From HXMU1420-2 sp034670145 (GTDB lineage: Bacteria; Pseudomonadota; Alphaproteobacteria; Rhodobacterales; Rhodobacteraceae): a DNA stretch of 64,000 nucleotides. The notes below the pieces were generated by a model. It did not search any database. It had not been told where the DNA came from and was given only the letters and a program-made list of their open reading frames with translations. The position numbers and the translations under genes are program-made. Positions 33,548-42,805 of this stretch are shown piece by piece; the stretch's first letter is position 1; each line of letters starts with the position of its first letter. The DNA lies in assembly GCA_034670145.1 (NCBI GenBank), contig JAXMOA010000011.1, forward strand, positions 1 to 64,000. The letters run 5' to 3'.

Positions 33548-35281
33548 TTACTGGTTCCAGCGAGCGACCAGTTCGTCATAGTTGACGGTTTCGCCCTGGG
33601 GTTTTTCGTTGTCCAGTTTGGCCTTGGCGCCACCTTTGCCCAACCATTCCGAGGGGTCTTTTTCCTCGTTCAGGCGGGGACCACATCCGCCATAGACACC
33701 AGCGGCTTCGTCTGCCTGCTGCATCCGGGCCATTGTGATGTCCATTTCTTCGGCCAGACGATCCATGGCCTGCTGTGGGGTGAACGCACCGGAGTTCACG
33801 TCACCGATTTGCTGCCACCAGATCTGGGCCAGCTTTGGATAATCGGGCACGTTGATGCCGGTTGGCGACCATGCCACGCGGTCGGGCGAACGGTAGAATT
33901 CGACCAGACCGCCCAGTTTTGGCGCGCGCTCGGAGAAGCTTTCGTGATTGACCGAGCTGTCGCGGGTGAAGGTCAGGCCGACATGGGACTTTTTCACATC
34001 AACCGTTTTCGAGGTCACGAACTGCGCATAGAGCCATGCGGCCTGGGCGCGATCCGAGGGGGTCGATTTGAGGAAGGTCCAGGAGCCAACATCCTGATAT
34101 CCAACCTTCTGGCCTTCTTCCCAATATGGGCCGTGTGGCGAAGGCGCCATCCGCCACAATGGGTTGCCATCGGCGTCGACGGTGTTGTTGCCTTCGGACT
34201 GTGGCTTGACCATGTCGGCGGTAAAGGCGGTGTACCAGAAGATCTGCTGGGCCACGTTGCCTTGTGCCAGGGCAGGCAGGGACTGATAGAAGTCATAAGA
34301 CGCCGCGCCCGGAGGGGCATAGGCCCGCAGCCATTCGTCCCATTTGCGGATCGCATAGACCGCCGCCGGGCCGTTGGCCGCGCCACCGCGCGACACGGAT
34401 GCGCCGGCAGGGTTACAGGATCCGGCTTCCATGCGGATGCCCCATTCGTCGATCGGAACGCCGTTTGGTTCGCCTTTGGAGCCGGTGCCGGCCATCGACA
34501 GCCAGGCGTCGGTCATGCGCCAGCCCAGGTCAGGCGCGCGTTTGCCGTAGTCCATATGGCCATAGATTTCGACGCCGTCGATTTCCTTGACATCATTGCT
34601 GAAGAATTCGGCGATATCTTCGTATGCGGACCAGTTGACCGGCACGCCCAGTTCGTAGCCGTATTTGGCCTTGAACGCTGCTTTGTTGGCTTCGTCGTCG
34701 AACCAGTCTTTGCGGAACCAGTAGAGGTTTGCGAACTGCTGGTCGGGCAACTGGTAGAGGTTGCCATCGGGGCCCGTGGTGAACTGGATACCCATGAAGT
34801 CGTCCAGGTCCAGCGTTGGCGAGGTTGTCGCCGACCATTCACCGGCCATCTGCTCGGTCAGGTTATAGGCCAGTTGCAGGCGCGAATGCGTGCCGATCAG
34901 GTCGCTGTCGTTGACGTAGCCGTCATAGAGGTTGCGCTGTGTTTGCATCTGGGTTTGCACAGCCTGGACCACTTCGCCTTCGCCCAGAATCTGATGGTTC
35001 ACCTTGATGCCGGTGATCTCTTCGAAGGCTTTGGTCAGAACCTCTGACTCGTAGCCATGTGTCGGAATCCCCTCGGAAAGCACGTTGACTTCCATGCCGG
35101 AATACGGCGCGGCTGCCTCGATGAACCACTGCATCTCGGACATTTGTTCGGCTTTGCTCAGCGTGGATGGCTGGAATTCCTGGTCAATCCATTTTTTGGC
35201 TGCTGCCTCGTCGGCAAACGCAGCCCCAGACCCCGCAACGACGGCAACAGCCGCAGTCGCGGAGAGCAGATACTTACGCAT
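33548..35281 (-). CDS. glpV: Glycerol-type ABC transporter binding protein GlpV
   Basis: 577 residues from ATG 35281, preceded by GGGAGGAG. Signal peptide MRKYLLSATAAVAVVAGSGA ending near residue 23 (AFA-DE). A large family-1 extracellular binding protein with tryptophan-rich lobes (NLYWFRKDWFDDEANK; QIFWYTAFTADM). Its size and its partners (two unlike ATPases, two permeases, DUF2160) match the rhizobial glycerol transporter set. It is the first gene of the operon; the hairpin after it should favour its higher level. The substrate is inferred; glpD, glpK and glpR are not in the window. Confidence 0.84.
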   Translation of the reverse strand: MRKYLLSATAAVAVVAGSGAAFADEAAAKKWIDQEFQPSTLSKAEQMSEMQWFIEAAAPYSGMEVNVLSEGIPTHGYESEVLTKAFEEITGIKVNHQILGEGEVVQAVQTQMQTQRNLYDGYVNDSDLIGTHSRLQLAYNLTEQMAGEWSATTSPTLDLDDFMGIQFTTGPDGNLYQLPDQQFANLYWFRKDWFDDEANKAAFKAKYGYELGVPVNWSAYEDIAEFFSNDVKEIDGVEIYGHMDYGKRAPDLGWRMTDAWLSMAGTGSKGEPNGVPIDEWGIRMEAGSCNPAGASVSRGGAANGPAAVYAIRKWDEWLRAYAPPGAASYDFYQSLPALAQGNVAQQIFWYTAFTADMVKPQSEGNNTVDADGNPLWRMAPSPHGPYWEEGQKVGYQDVGSWTFLKSTPSDRAQAAWLYAQFVTSKTVDVKKSHVGLTFTRDSSVNHESFSERAPKLGGLVEFYRSPDRVAWSPTGINVPDYPKLAQIWWQQIGDVNSGAFTPQQAMDRLAEEMDITMARMQQADEAAGVYGGCGPRLNEEKDPSEWLGKGGAKAKLDNEKPQGETVNYDELVARWNQ

Positions 35282-35675
35282 CTTGTCTCCTCCCAAAGAT
35301 ATATACGTGCGTCGACAAGTGCCGACTGCGCACACGGTATCCTCACCGGAGCGAAGCTGTCAAACTAAAAAGTTAGTAGATTTATTTCGTTGTAAAACAT
35401 GTGGTTGTGGGAAATTCTTGTGTTGGATGTTTCACGCTTGTGGATTTGCCGCCTGATCGCTGGAGCGGCCGGGACGCTGATGGGGCCACAGATGGGGGCG
35501 GCAAGTGGCTGCGTCCTGGCGGCGGGAGTTTCCCGTGACGCGGGGGGCGAATCGTGGTGTTTTGGCATGCGCCTGAAACCCTGGGTCCAGCCGCAGGGCG
35601 CAAAGCGTCTGGCAATGCTTGACGTCGCGGCGTTGGGGCCACATGGTCTGGTCTTTGTTTACGGGAGGAACTGCA
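35282..35675. other. Divergent promoter region between glpV and the TAXI gene
   Basis: About 390 bp without a convincing gene. The part near glpV is AT-rich (TTAGTAGATTTATTTCGTTG near 35372-35391) and should hold its promoter and operator. The right half is GC-rich and contains only chance open frames. Confidence 0.45.
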
Positions 35676-36626
35676 TTGAAACTTATCGCTCTGGCCGCTG
35701 GCGCGGCACTTGCGTTGACCGCCGGTCTTGCAACCGCGGAGACCCGCATCACCTATAAATCGGCAAAGTCCACGTCGTCCTATTATCAGATGGCCGTGCA
35801 GATCGCCGAAGCGATGAAGGCCGGATCGGATGGCGACATCATCGTGACGGTCGAGGAAAGCCAGGGGTCGGTTCAGAATGTGATGGAGGCACGTGCGCGC
35901 GGCGGCGATTATGTCTTCACCACGCCACCGGTTCTGGTCAAGCTGGCCCAGGGCGGCAAGGCGATGTTCAAGGACAAGGGTGATCCGAAGTTTGACGAGA
36001 TCCGCGCGTTGTTCCCGATTCCGTCTTTGACCATGCATTTTGTGATGAGCGCCGACAGCGGAGTGTCGAGCTTTGCTGATCTGGAGGGCAAGAACATCCT
36101 GATCGGCAAGGGCAGCTTTGGCGCGCGCGAAGGCGAGAAGTATCTGGGTCTGTTCGGTCTGGAGGGGAAGGTGAACCTGGCGGATGTAGAGCTGTCCAAT
36201 GCGGTTCCGGCCCTGAAGAACGGCCAGATTGACGGGTTTGTCACGGCCGGATCCTTTCCGGCGCCGAATGTGATCGAGGCGGCGGCCTCGACGGGGGTGT
36301 CGGTTCTGTCGCTGACGGACGACCAGATCAAGCTGACCAAGCGGGCCAAGCTGGTGATCCCTGCGGGAACTTATGCCGGCCAGACCGAGGATATCACCAC
36401 GACCTCGCTGCCGGTTGTTGCCTTTACCACCACGGCGATGTCGGATGAGGCGGCCTATCAGTTGACCAAGACCTATTGGGAACAGAAGGACGCGATGGGA
36501 TCTGGCGCGGCCTGGTGGAATGGGGTCGACAGCGATCTGATGCAGCATATCACGGGCAAGATTCACCCCGGTGCGGCGAAGTATTACAAGGAAATCGGTT
36601 GGACGCTGACCGACGCACAGATGTAA
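35676..36626 (+). CDS. TAXI family TRAP transporter binding protein
   Basis: 316 residues from a TTG start with GGGAGGA eight bases before it. An in-frame ATG at 35619 adds 19 residues but lacks a ribosome site and would bury the signal peptide. The signal peptide LKLIALAAGAALALTAGLAT ends near 23. The mature protein has the TAXI pattern: ITYKSAKSTSSYYQMAVQIA, later LPVVAFTTTAMSDEAAYQLT. It delivers a small organic acid to the TRAP permease encoded 58 bp downstream. Substrate unknown; TAXI proteins often bind dicarboxylates or glutamate. Confidence 0.88.
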   Translation: MKLIALAAGAALALTAGLATAETRITYKSAKSTSSYYQMAVQIAEAMKAGSDGDIIVTVEESQGSVQNVMEARARGGDYVFTTPPVLVKLAQGGKAMFKDKGDPKFDEIRALFPIPSLTMHFVMSADSGVSSFADLEGKNILIGKGSFGAREGEKYLGLFGLEGKVNLADVELSNAVPALKNGQIDGFVTAGSFPAPNVIEAAASTGVSVLSLTDDQIKLTKRAKLVIPAGTYAGQTEDITTTSLPVVAFTTTAMSDEAAYQLTKTYWEQKDAMGSGAAWWNGVDSDLMQHITGKIHPGAAKYYKEIGWTLTDAQM

Positions 36627-36630
36627 TCCG

Positions 36631-36659
36631 GGTTGGCGCCCCGGTCGGGGCGCCACCCA
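36631..36659 (+). terminator. Strong hairpin between TAXI and TRAP permease genes
   Basis: TGGCGCCCC at 36635-36643 pairs with GGGGCGCCA at 36648-36656 (9-bp stem, 4-nt loop), extended by GGG/CCC beyond one bulged T. It begins four bases after the binding-protein stop. With no T-run, it looks like a transcript-stabilising or partial terminator element. Confidence 0.7.
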
Positions 36660-36684
36660 AGCCGGGTCAAAGAAGCGAGCTGAG

Positions 36685-38457
36685 ATGACCTCCAAATATC
36701 TGTGGGCCACGTTGGGCGCGGCTGCCATTCTGTTTCACATGGCGCTGATCTTTTCGGGATTGGTACCCAATCTGTTCAGCCGCCCGATCCATATGGCTTT
36801 TGCGATCCCATGGGCGATGGTCTATGCGGCCAGGACCCCGGGGCTGCGGATCAGCGGTGTGATCCTGGGCACGCTGGGCGTATTGGCCTGTTTGTGGATC
36901 GCGGGGAACGAGGACGCGCTGTCCGATCAATACGGGTTTCTGGAGGGGGATTTCCAGCGGGGTGTCGCGGTTGTTCTGCTGGTCACGGTGCTGGAAATGG
37001 CGCGGCGTTCGATTGGATGGCCGCTGCCCATGGTGGCGCTGGCGGCGCTGGCCTATGGGATCTGGGGGCAGCATATCCCGGGCGAATTTGGCCATTCGGG
37101 CACGCCTCTGGCCAGTTTCCTGGGGACGCTGACCATTGCGGAGGGCGGTATCTGGGGCAAGTTGACGGGTGTTTCCGTCAGTATCGTTGCGATTTTCGTG
37201 ATCTTTGGCGCGGTTTTGAATGCCGGAGAGGCCGGGCAGGGTTTCATGAATGTTGCGGCCTTTGCTGCCGGGCGGCTGAAGGGCGGGGCGGCGAAGGTTT
37301 CGGTGTTGTCGTCGGCGTTCTTTGGCTCGATCTCGGGGTCTGCTTCGGCGAATGTGGCGTCGACGGGGGCCATTACCCTGCCGGCCATGCGCCGCCTGGG
37401 TTATCCCAAATCGCTGGCGGCGGCGGTGGAGGCGGTGGCCTCGTCCGGGGGGCAGATCATGCCGCCGTTGATGGGGGCGGGGGCCTTTGTCATGGTTGAG
37501 CTGACCGGCGTGCCCTATGAGGGGATCATGGCGGCGGCCTTGTTGCCGGCGATCTTGTATTTTGCGGCGGTCTGGATCGGTGTGGATGCCTTTGCGACGC
37601 GCCATGACCTGCGCGGGCTGGCGGCCGAGGACCGCCCCTCGGCCAAGGATGTGGCCGCGACATTTGCCTTTTTCGCGGTGCCCTTTACCCTGCTGTTGGT
37701 TGCGATGTTTGCGCTGGGATATACCCCGCAATACGCGGCCTGCCTGGCCATTTGCGCAGCGGCCGTGTTGTTGGCCTTTGACGGGCGCGGCTGGGTCGGG
37801 GGCAAACGGTTGCTGGAGCGCGTGACAAACGCCTGTCTGGCGGCGGGGCAGCAGATTGCGATGATCGCCTCGATCATCCTGTGTGCGTCGATCATTATCG
37901 GCGTGCTGGGGATTACGGGGCTGGGGGTCAAGATCACCTCGCTGATCGTATCGGGCTCTGGCGGCGCTTTGTGGCCTGCCTTGCTGTTGACGGCGCTGGC
38001 CTGTCTGGTGCTGGGGATGGAGGTGCCGACGACGGCGGCCTATGTCATTTGTGTCTCGGTTGCGGCGCCTGCGCTGATTGATCTGGGGGTTGCGCCGTTG
38101 CAGGCGCATCTGTTCATCTTTTGGTTCGCCTTGTTGTCGACCATCACCCCGCCGGTCTGCGGGGCGGTGTTTATCGCGGCCGGAATGGTCAACGAAAATT
38201 GGCTGAAGGTTGCGGTTCATGCGATGGCATTGGGGGTGGGGTTGTATCTGATCCCGCTGACGATGATCGCGCATCCGGCGCTGATTGCGCTGGCACAGTC
38301 CCCGGGGGCCGCCGTTTGGGCGGCTGTTCAGGTCTTCGTGGGGCTTGCGGCGCTGTCTTATGGCCTGATCTCAAAACTGCCTTGGCTGGTGCGGTTGGGG
38401 TTGATGGCGCTGGGGGCGCTGGTGCTGTTTTGGCCTGTTTTTCTGGGCATGCCCTGA
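36685..38457 (+). CDS. TRAP transporter fused permease (4TM + 12TM)
   Basis: 590 residues, about 16 membrane helices. It begins with a small-subunit-like helical region followed by a DctM-like large domain (SSAFFGSISGSASANVASTG near 209-228, VEAVASSGGQIMPPLMGAGA near 248-267, and a second repeat ending in LSTITPPVCGAVFIAAG). This is the fused DctQ/DctM permease that works with TAXI binding proteins, using a sodium gradient. Last gene of the two-gene operon. Confidence 0.9.
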   Translation: MTSKYLWATLGAAAILFHMALIFSGLVPNLFSRPIHMAFAIPWAMVYAARTPGLRISGVILGTLGVLACLWIAGNEDALSDQYGFLEGDFQRGVAVVLLVTVLEMARRSIGWPLPMVALAALAYGIWGQHIPGEFGHSGTPLASFLGTLTIAEGGIWGKLTGVSVSIVAIFVIFGAVLNAGEAGQGFMNVAAFAAGRLKGGAAKVSVLSSAFFGSISGSASANVASTGAITLPAMRRLGYPKSLAAAVEAVASSGGQIMPPLMGAGAFVMVELTGVPYEGIMAAALLPAILYFAAVWIGVDAFATRHDLRGLAAEDRPSAKDVAATFAFFAVPFTLLLVAMFALGYTPQYAACLAICAAAVLLAFDGRGWVGGKRLLERVTNACLAAGQQIAMIASIILCASIIIGVLGITGLGVKITSLIVSGSGGALWPALLLTALACLVLGMEVPTTAAYVICVSVAAPALIDLGVAPLQAHLFIFWFALLSTITPPVCGAVFIAAGMVNENWLKVAVHAMALGVGLYLIPLTMIAHPALIALAQSPGAAVWAAVQVFVGLAALSYGLISKLPWLVRLGLMALGALVLFWPVFLGMP

Positions 38458-38523
38458 GCCGGAGCAGGCGCCCTTTGGCTGGACCCCGGCCCCCTTGTGC
38501 GGGCGTGTCCCGGTCTGGATGGT

Positions 38524-39726
38524 TCAGACGATGTTGTCGGACAGGCCCGCGTTCGACATCAACAGGAACTGTGACCAGACCGGCCGGCAGGCCGCGCCGA
38601 TTTCGCGGGCCTTTGACCCCATCTCTCCGGCTTCTATGCGGGGGGGGATCAGGCCGCGAATGTCCTGGCTTGCCATGTGGGAGCGGATGCGCGCGACCAG
38701 GGTCTGTTTGACGTTGCTGGGCAATCTGCCGTCGATCATGATCGCCTCGAAATCAATGACTGCGCAGGTGGAAAGCGTGGCCTTGGCCAGTTCCTGCGCG
38801 GTTTGGCTGATCCATGGGTCGACAAAGCGGTGGTATGGCCCCCAGTCATCCGTCGCCAACAGGTCGCGCGGATCCTGGCCTGCCTCCAGCAGGCGGGTTT
38901 CCAGCAGATGAACCGAGGCGGTATCAATCAATTGGCGGCTTTCGCCGGTGGCGCCGAAGGTGCGCAGCGACCCCAATGCGCCGGCGTTGTTTTGGTGTCC
39001 TTCATAGACCGAATGGTTGAGGACAATGCCCCCCCCGACAAAGGCGGCCACAAAGAAATAGGCGTAGTCGCGAAACTCTCTGCCGCGCCCGTAGACATGT
39101 TCGGCCCAACAGGCGGCGGTTGCGTCATTGACCAGATGCACGGGCAGGTCGCAGAATTCTGCAATCTCGTCTTGCAGGCGCACGCCCCGCCACAGGGCAA
39201 ACTCTTCGGCTGAGGCGCCGACGACTTCGTGCCAGTTCCACAGTTCAAACGGGACAGCGACGCCGATGCCGCAGATCCGCTCCTGATGCGCGGGGGGCAG
39301 GACCGCGACCATTTCGGCGATGCCGTTGCGCAGGAAGTCCAGCACATCTGCGGGCAGGGGGTAATCATAGGTGGATGCGCATTGCGCCCGGACGTTGCCG
39401 GTGAAATCCATCAGGACAATCTTGGCGCTGCGCCGGCCGATGTTGATGCCGAGCGAAAAGACGCCATTCGCCGCCAGCCCGACCGGGACCGAGGGTTTTC
39501 CGACCTTGCCGCGCACCGGGGCGCCTTTTTCCAGCAGGCCGTCTTTTTCCAGTTTTCTGAGGATGACGGAAACGGTTTGCGGTGACAGGGTTGCAATACG
39601 CGCCAGATCGCTGCCGGGCATCGGCCCGTGCCGGTGGATCATCGACAGCAACAGCCGTTCGTTATGGTCGCGCAACCCGCTCTGGTTTACGCCGCCACTT
39701 AGCACTCTGACTTTTGACCCATCCAT
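38524..39726 (-). CDS. ROK family transcriptional repressor (FrcR-like)
   Basis: 400 residues. N-terminal winged helix (LARIATLSPQTVSVILRKLE near 42-61) followed by a ROK sugar-binding/kinase-like domain (LGINIGRRSAKIVLMDFTGN; VHLVNDATAACWAEH; FFVAAFVGGGIVLN). The ROK zinc motif CxCGxxGC is not seen, as in several sugar-responsive ROK repressors. Encoded divergently from frcB with a 172-bp gap holding an AT-rich palindrome, so it likely represses frcBCAK until the sugar or its phosphate binds. Confidence 0.86.
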   Translation of the reverse strand: MDGSKVRVLSGGVNQSGLRDHNERLLLSMIHRHGPMPGSDLARIATLSPQTVSVILRKLEKDGLLEKGAPVRGKVGKPSVPVGLAANGVFSLGINIGRRSAKIVLMDFTGNVRAQCASTYDYPLPADVLDFLRNGIAEMVAVLPPAHQERICGIGVAVPFELWNWHEVVGASAEEFALWRGVRLQDEIAEFCDLPVHLVNDATAACWAEHVYGRGREFRDYAYFFVAAFVGGGIVLNHSVYEGHQNNAGALGSLRTFGATGESRQLIDTASVHLLETRLLEAGQDPRDLLATDDWGPYHRFVDPWISQTAQELAKATLSTCAVIDFEAIMIDGRLPSNVKQTLVARIRSHMASQDIRGLIPPRIEAGEMGSKAREIGAACRPVWSQFLLMSNAGLSDNIV

Positions 39727-39779
39727 TTGTGTGGTCCTGCCCAGTCTTGTCCGATAGGCAGAAGCTACATGGATGAATT

Positions 39780-39804
39780 AATAAATCAAGTTTACTTATT
39801 TATT
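39780..39804. promoter_or_regulatory. AT-rich palindrome, candidate ROK repressor operator
   Basis: AATAAAT at 39780-39786 and ATTTATT at 39798-39804 form a perfect 7-bp inverted repeat with an 11-bp centre, in the ROK-frcB divergent gap. TTGACG (39803-39808), overlapping its right edge, may be the -35 of the frcB promoter. Confidence 0.5.
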
Positions 39805-39898
39805 GACGCCCGCCAAGGAATCAGTTTTCCTAGGGGCAGTTCCGCTTACACTGCGGAAATTCGCTCCGCTTGTTCGGATCAACGTCTGGGAGGACATC

Positions 39899-40918
39899 AT
39901 GAAAAAACTAATCGCGGCATCCGTCGTCGCAATGACAGCCATGTCTGGTGCAGCCTATGCAGATGGGCATGGTATCACGGCCTGTCTGATCACCAAGACG
40001 GACACAAACCCGTTTTTTGTCAAGATGAAGGAAGGAGCCGAAGCCAAAGCCGCAGAGCTGGGCATGACGCTGAAATCCTTTGCCGGCAAGGTGGACGGGG
40101 ACCATGAAACGCAGGTGGCTGCGATCGAGACCTGCATTGCGGATGGGGCAAAGGGTATTTTGCTGACCGCGTCTGATACGTCTTCGATTGTGCCGTCTGT
40201 TCAGCAGGCGCGTGATGCCGGTCTGGTTGTGATCGCGCTGGATACTCCGCTGTCGCCGATCGATTCGGCTGATGCAACATTTGCGACAGACAACTTCCTG
40301 GCTGGCGAATTGATCGGCAAATGGGCGGCGGCCAAAATGGGCGACGAGGCTGCGAATGCCAAGATTGCCATGCTGGACCTGGCGGTTTCGCAGCCCACGG
40401 TTGGGGTTCTGCGCGATCAGGGCTTCTTGCAGGGGTTTGGAATTGATCTGGGTGACCCGAACAAATGGGGTGACGAAACCGATCCGCGCATTGTTGGCAA
40501 CGATGTAACTGCCGGCAACGAAGAAGGTGGCCGCAAGGCGATGGAGAACCTGTTGGCCAAGGATCCGATGATCAACGTGGTCTACACAATCAACGAGCCG
40601 GCTGCGGCGGGCGCGTATGAAGCGTTGAAGTCCATTGGTCGTGAAAATGATGTTCTGATCGTCTCGGTCGATGGCGGCTGCCCCGGTATTGAAAACGTCA
40701 AGGACGGCGTGATCGGTGCAACATCGCAGCAATATCCGCTGTTGATGGCCTCCAAAGGTGTCGAAGCGATTGCCGCATGGGCCAAGGATGGCACCAAGCC
40801 TGCCGTAACTCCGGGCAAGGATTTCTTTGATACCGGCGTTGCGCTGGTGACTGATGAGCCTGCGGACGGCGTCGAGAGCATCGACACCACCGAAGGCACG
40901 GCGCTCTGCTGGGGCTAA
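39899..40918 (+). CDS. frcB: Fructose-type ABC transporter binding protein FrcB
   Basis: 339 residues from ATG 39899, preceded by GGGAGGACATC. Signal peptide 1-22 (AYADGHG). The mature start ITACLITKTDTNPFFVKMKE is the FrcB pattern of periplasmic pentose/hexose binders (Peripla_BP_4). AALDTPLSPIDSADATFATD-like and VVYTINEPAAAGAYEAL segments follow. Binds fructose and possibly mannose or ribose, as in Sinorhizobium FrcB. First gene of frcBCAK, divergent from the ROK repressor. The longer upstream frame from 39803 is not needed. Confidence 0.9.
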   Translation: MKKLIAASVVAMTAMSGAAYADGHGITACLITKTDTNPFFVKMKEGAEAKAAELGMTLKSFAGKVDGDHETQVAAIETCIADGAKGILLTASDTSSIVPSVQQARDAGLVVIALDTPLSPIDSADATFATDNFLAGELIGKWAAAKMGDEAANAKIAMLDLAVSQPTVGVLRDQGFLQGFGIDLGDPNKWGDETDPRIVGNDVTAGNEEGGRKAMENLLAKDPMINVVYTINEPAAAGAYEALKSIGRENDVLIVSVDGGCPGIENVKDGVIGATSQQYPLLMASKGVEAIAAWAKDGTKPAVTPGKDFFDTGVALVTDEPADGVESIDTTEGTALCWG

Positions 40919-40922
40919 AAAG

Positions 40923-40942
40923 AGGCCGGGTTTGCCCGGCCT
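40923..40942 (+). terminator. Hairpin between frcB and frcC
   Basis: AGGCCGGG/CCCGGCCT with a TTTG loop, a perfect 8-bp stem four bases after the frcB stop. Not followed by a T-run; probably protects the frcB message or acts as a weak attenuator before frcC. Confidence 0.75.
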
Positions 40943-40996
40943 GAGCTAAAAACGGGGGCGGCACAGTTCGCCCCCTGCTTTTGAACGGAGAAAACG

Positions 40997-42037
40997 ATGA
41001 CGCAGGCGGATACAACAGAAGAGTCGATTGCAAAGTTCGATGACCCGCATCGCGGTGTGATTGGAACGATCCAGCATATGCTGCATGTCAATCCGGCGCT
41101 GGTGCCTTTGCTGGTTCTGATCGCTTCGATTGCCGTGTTCGGGCTTTTGCTGGGCTCAAAGTTTTTCTCTCCGTTTGCGCTGACGCTGATCCTGCAACAG
41201 GTGCAGATTGTCGGGATCGTGGCGGCGGCACAGTCTCTGGTGATCCTGACGGCGGGCATTGACCTGAGCGTTGGTGCGATTGCGGTGGTGTCCTCGGTCG
41301 TGATGGGGCAGTTCACCTTCCGCTATGGCCTGCCGGTCGAGGTGGCGGTTGCCTGTGGCCTGATTGCGGGCACGGCGATTGGATACATCAACGGCTGGCT
41401 GATTGCGGTGATGAAACTGCCTCCGTTCATCGTGACGCTGGGGATGTGGCAGATCGTTCTGGCGGCCAATTTCCTGTATTCGGCGAACGAGACGATCCGC
41501 AGCCAGGACATCGCCAAGAATGCAGCTTTGCTGCAATTGTTGGGGTCCAAATTCAAGGTTGGCGGGGCGGTGTTCACGGTTGGGGTTCTGTTCATGGTCC
41601 TGCTGGTGATCCTGCTGGCCTATGTCATGCGCCACACGGCCTGGGGGCGTCATGTTTATGCTGTCGGAGATGATCCGGAGGCTGCGGAATTGTCGGGTGT
41701 CAACGTCAAGGGGACGTTGATTTCGGTCTATGCGACCGCGGGTTTGATCTGTGGCTTTGCCGGGTGGGCGTTGATTGGGCGCATTGGGTCGGTCTCTCCG
41801 ACATCGGGGCAGTTGTTGAATATTGAAAGTATTACGGCGGTTGTGATTGGGGGGATCTCTTTGTTTGGCGGGCGCGGGTCGATCCTGGGCACGTTCTTTG
41901 GCGCGCTGATCGTTGGGGTTTTCACGCTGGGTCTGCGCCTGATGGGGGCGGACGCGCAATGGACCTATCTGCTGATCGGGGTGCTGATTATCGCTGCTGT
42001 TGCTGTTGACCAATGGATCAGAAAGGTGGCCGCATAA
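40997..42037 (+). CDS. frcC: Fructose-type ABC transporter permease FrcC
   Basis: 346 residues with about ten membrane helices after a charged N-terminus (1-35). The RbsC-family landmarks are clear: ILTAGIDLSVGAIAVVSSVV near 79-98, GLPVEVAVACGLIAGTAIGY, and GISLFGGRGSILGTFFGALI near 285-304. Its TAA overlaps the frcA ATG (TAATG). It forms the membrane channel of the Frc importer. Confidence 0.9.
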   Translation: MTQADTTEESIAKFDDPHRGVIGTIQHMLHVNPALVPLLVLIASIAVFGLLLGSKFFSPFALTLILQQVQIVGIVAAAQSLVILTAGIDLSVGAIAVVSSVVMGQFTFRYGLPVEVAVACGLIAGTAIGYINGWLIAVMKLPPFIVTLGMWQIVLAANFLYSANETIRSQDIAKNAALLQLLGSKFKVGGAVFTVGVLFMVLLVILLAYVMRHTAWGRHVYAVGDDPEAAELSGVNVKGTLISVYATAGLICGFAGWALIGRIGSVSPTSGQLLNIESITAVVIGGISLFGGRGSILGTFFGALIVGVFTLGLRLMGADAQWTYLLIGVLIIAAVAVDQWIRKVAA

Positions 42038-42804
42038 TGGAACCCATTCTAAAGGCGCGCGGGCTGGTGAAGCGGTATGGCAAGGTGACCGCTTTGGATC
42101 ACTGCGATTTTGACCTGATGCCCGGTGAAATCCTGGCCGTTATCGGAGACAATGGCGCGGGCAAGTCTTCGTTGATCAAGGCGATTTCAGGTGCGGTGGC
42201 CCCGGATGAGGGCGAAATCCATCTGGAAGGCGCCAGGATCAACTTCAAATCTCCGATCCAGGCCCGCGAGGCGGGGATCGAAACGGTCTATCAGACCCTG
42301 GCCATGTCGCCGGCGCTGTCGATTGCGGACAATATGTTCATGGGCCGCGAAATTCGCAAACCCGGTATCAAGGGCAAATGGTTCCGCCAGCTGGATCGGG
42401 CCCAGATGGAGAAGATCGCCCGGGAGAAGCTGTCCGATCTGGGATTGATGACCATTCAGAACATCAATCAGGCGGTCGAGACCCTGTCAGGCGGGCAGCG
42501 GCAGGGGGTTGCGGTTGCGCGGGCGGCTGCCTTTGGGTCCAAGGTCATCATTCTGGACGAACCGACGGCGGCTTTGGGGGTCAAGGAATCGCGCAAGGTT
42601 CTGGAGATGATCCAGGATGTGAAATCGCGCGGCATTCCGATTATTCTGATCAGCCATAACATGCCGCATGTCTTTGAAGTGGCCGATCGCATTCATATCC
42701 ACCGGCTGGGCAAGCGGCTGTGTGTGATCGACCCCAAGGATTACACGATGTCGGACGCGGTGGCCTTTATGACGGGGGCCAAGCCGGCGCCGCAAGAGGT
42801 TTGA
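42037..42804 (+). CDS. frcA: Fructose-type ABC transporter ATPase FrcA
   Basis: 255 residues. A single ABC domain: Walker A GDNGAGKSS near 38-46, signature LSGGQRQG, Walker B VIILDEPTAALG and H-loop ISHN. FrcA-type transporters use this single-domain ATPase rather than the duplicated RbsA type. An alternative ATG 24 bases upstream lies within frcC. Coupled to frcC by the TAATG overlap. Confidence 0.9.
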   Translation: MEPILKARGLVKRYGKVTALDHCDFDLMPGEILAVIGDNGAGKSSLIKAISGAVAPDEGEIHLEGARINFKSPIQAREAGIETVYQTLAMSPALSIADNMFMGREIRKPGIKGKWFRQLDRAQMEKIAREKLSDLGLMTIQNINQAVETLSGGQRQGVAVARAAAFGSKVIILDEPTAALGVKESRKVLEMIQDVKSRGIPIILISHNMPHVFEVADRIHIHRLGKRLCVIDPKDYTMSDAVAFMTGAKPAPQEV

Positions 42805-42805
42805 T

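Noticed and set aside
36667..38274. 535-residue Arg/Gln/His-rich minus-strand frame opposite the TRAP permease
   Set aside because: Low-complexity composition typical of antisense frames in GC-rich genes; the permease strand is clear.
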